From CAZAGT01 sp964484515 (GTDB lineage: Bacteria; Desulfobacterota; DSM-4660; Desulfatiglandales; HGW-15), in the NCBI GenBank assembly GCA_964484515.1, contig CAZAGT010000083.1, positions 1 through 16,722 on the forward strand: a stretch of DNA of 16,722 bases. Reading direction: 5' to 3'. This document shows, piece by piece, positions 15,344-16,722 of the stretch. Numbering within the stretch: position 1 is the stretch's first letter; each line of letters starts with the position of its first letter. A program made the translations under genes and the position numbers. A model generated the notes under the pieces. It made no database searches, was not told the origin of the DNA, and was given only the letters and a program-made list of their open reading frames with translations.

Positions 15344-16722
15344 ATGAAGGCGATTCGATGCTGCATGGTCTTGGCGGGGTTCCTACTGTGGTGCGCCGCC
15401 GGCTGGGTGGGGGCGCAGCAGCGGCACTCTCAGCCCCTGGATGCCTCTGCGAGAGGGCTGCGGCTGCAGGAGGCGGAAAAGATCCAGATGCTGCAAAAAG
15501 GGACCGACGATTCAGTGCCCTATTTCCGGGTGGATCTGAACCTGACGGACGAGGACGGCGCGCTCAAGCCGATCGAACTGCCCGAGTCGGTGGACGCGCA
15601 ACGGAAGTCGATCGACGTCCTGAAAGACGACAAGGTCTTTCATCCCTTCTATGTCGCCGGCGCCAGGAGCACCGACCGGATCGGCCGGGAACTGCTGCTC
15701 GTGATCGACATCAGCGGCAGCATGCTGTACCGGTCGCTCGACGGGAGCGGCACCCGGTTTGAGGACGCCAGGGCGGCCGCCCGTCGCGTCATTCGGAAAT
15801 TTGAAGACGGGGTCGACAACATGGCGGTTGTTCCCTTTGAGAGCCGGCAGGTAGTCTCACGCATCCACAGGGCCCGCTTCGTCAGCGCGCGGGCGAAGGC
15901 CCTGCAAATGTTGGACGCCTTGCCCGATCCGGAGATCAAGAACAACACCGGTCTCTACAGCGCCACCCTCGCGGCGCTGGACGTGATCGATGCCAGGAAG
16001 CGGCGCGATTCCTCCCGGCAGTACCAGTTGGTGATCCTTACCGACGGCAAGAACGACGTCGGCCACCCGCGGGATGACCCCGACCTGTTGGACGGCATAG
16101 AAGGGCTTCGTCAGGTTATGGAGAGACGCAAGAAAGTCGGTGTCGAGGTCTACACCATCGGTTTCGGCGAAAAGGGACAGGTCGACGTAGACGAACTCGC
16201 CCTGCGGCGGATCGCCTCCCGTCCCTCCAATTTCTATCGGGCACCCGACGCGGCCCAACTGGGCGCGGGCCTGCGCGAGATCAGGCGGGCGGTCATCAAC
16301 CGGTTGCGGATCACCTTCCGTACCGACGAGCAGGACTGGCAGCAGTTGCAGTCGCTCGCCTTTCGTTTCCGGGTGCGGCTGCTGGGCGGGCGGCAGGTCG
16401 AGAGCCAGGAGATCATGTGGTACAGCCCTCACTTGACCGGGGTTGCGCCTGAAGGCCTGCTGACTCGGACCGAGCAGGAGGCCGCCTTAGAGGCACCGAA
16501 ACCCAATGGGAGCAAAATACCAGGGCTGAGACCTCTGCGTCGTCTGTCCATCCTGGGGGGGTTTTCCGTCGGGCTGCTGCTCCTCTGGTTCGGGGTCCCG
16601 CGTCTCCTTTGGCCCAAACAGCAGGTCTCCAAGATCGCCGGCCGGCTGGGTTCCGGGCCTCAGACTCGCCGCCCCCCCCCGCCCCCGCCCCCCCCCCCGG
16701 GCCCCCCCGGGCGGGCCCCGCG
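15344..16722 (+). CDS. Secreted, membrane-anchored VWA-domain protein (3' end outside window)
   Basis: The frame from ATG 15344 stays open to the window end (459 codons), so the C-terminus is missing. GAGGTG five bases upstream is a good ribosome site; it overlaps the end of the preceding gene. A signal peptide (KAIRCCMVLAGFLLWCAAGW, cleavage near VGA-QQ) is followed by a beta-rich segment (58-104) and a von Willebrand factor A domain (about 116-310). Its metal-binding MIDAS site is complete: D122-x-S124-x-S126 (VIDISGSM), the Thr of NNTGLYSA and the Asp of LTDGKND. A hydrophobic helix near residues 398-422 (LSILGGFSVGLLLLWFGVP) would anchor it. It resembles BatA-type and related periplasmic VWA proteins that act with membrane machines. 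The last ~50 bases are almost pure C/G and of doubtful quality. Confidence 0.9.
   Translation, partial: MKAIRCCMVLAGFLLWCAAGWVGAQQRHSQPLDASARGLRLQEAEKIQMLQKGTDDSVPYFRVDLNLTDEDGALKPIELPESVDAQRKSIDVLKDDKVFHPFYVAGARSTDRIGRELLLVIDISGSMLYRSLDGSGTRFEDARAAARRVIRKFEDGVDNMAVVPFESRQVVSRIHRARFVSARAKALQMLDALPDPEIKNNTGLYSATLAALDVIDARKRRDSSRQYQLVILTDGKNDVGHPRDDPDLLDGIEGLRQVMERRKKVGVEVYTIGFGEKGQVDVDELALRRIASRPSNFYRAPDAAQLGAGLREIRRAVINRLRITFRTDEQDWQQLQSLAFRFRVRLLGGRQVESQEIMWYSPHLTGVAPEGLLTRTEQEAALEAPKPNGSKIPGLRPLRRLSILGGFSVGLLLLWFGVPRLLWPKQQVSKIAGRLGSGPQTRRPPPPPPPPPGPPGRAP
16668..16722. other. C/G-only tail at the sequence end
   Basis: The final ~55 bases consist almost wholly of C runs broken by G. In the VWA frame they would read as a proline run, so a real proline-rich linker is possible, but such homopolymer ends are also typical of unreliable assembly or base calling. 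Confidence 0.7.

Noticed and set aside
15358..15762. 134-codon open frame inside the VWA gene
   Set aside because: It is a different-frame shadow of the VWA coding sequence, which has the MIDAS motif, signal peptide and ribosome site in its own frame.

Overview
The window looks like a 16.7 kb fragment from an uncultured Gram-negative bacterium. Signal peptides, an ExbB/ExbD pair, a TonB-like anchor, a Hanks-type Ser/Thr kinase, a long TPR protein and VWA/FHA proteins together suggest a deep-branching lineage such as Desulfobacterota, Nitrospirota, Methylomirabilota or Acidobacteriota; the sequence alone does not decide which. A run of 100 N at 10618-10717 and a degenerate C/G-only tail mark it as a draft or metagenomic contig. 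I see no rRNA, tRNA, CRISPR array, transposase or plasmid/phage gene.

Layout. (1) 1-495: no convincing gene, but a strongly self-complementary element at about 53-258 with an 18-bp perfect outer stem. (2) 496-3760, minus strand: four genes for envelope proteins, led by a DUF2167-type membrane protein with a good Shine-Dalgarno sequence, then a three-helix membrane protein with a C-terminal zinc ribbon, then two small secreted proteins. This block is visibly richer in A+T than the right half. (3) 3761-4700: intergenic, with several hairpins and a possible gene relic. (4) 4701-6533, minus: a membrane Ser/Thr kinase with an outside domain ending in a DUF4384-like fold. (5) 6534-7641: a long divergent spacer with one very good sigma-70 promoter and a possible small RNA or leader. 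(6) 7642-13036, plus: an exported protein with about 18 TPRs, a TonB-like anchored protein ending in FlgO/CsgG-like and DUF4384 regions, ExbB/TolQ, and ExbD/TolR (frame broken by an apparent 1-nt deletion). (7) 13307-16722, plus: a membrane protein with two tandem eight-cysteine RING-like modules, a protein with an N-terminal ubiquitin-like domain, about six glycine-rich membrane helices and a short FHA-like end, and a secreted membrane-anchored VWA protein cut by the window end.

How it may work (inference). ExbB/ExbD would supply proton-motive force to the TonB-like protein. That protein lacks a TonB C-terminal domain; instead it carries a long repeat-rich periplasmic linker and FlgO/CsgG-like plus DUF4384 domains, so it may act on the cell envelope or an envelope assembly organised by the TPR protein. 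The kinase (with its own DUF4384-like domain outside) and the FHA-like protein could form a phospho-signalling branch. The neighbouring RING-like and ubiquitin-like domains, both tied to the membrane, are the least expected part. No E1, E2 or JAB peptidase is visible, so ubiquitin-style conjugation is not supported here.
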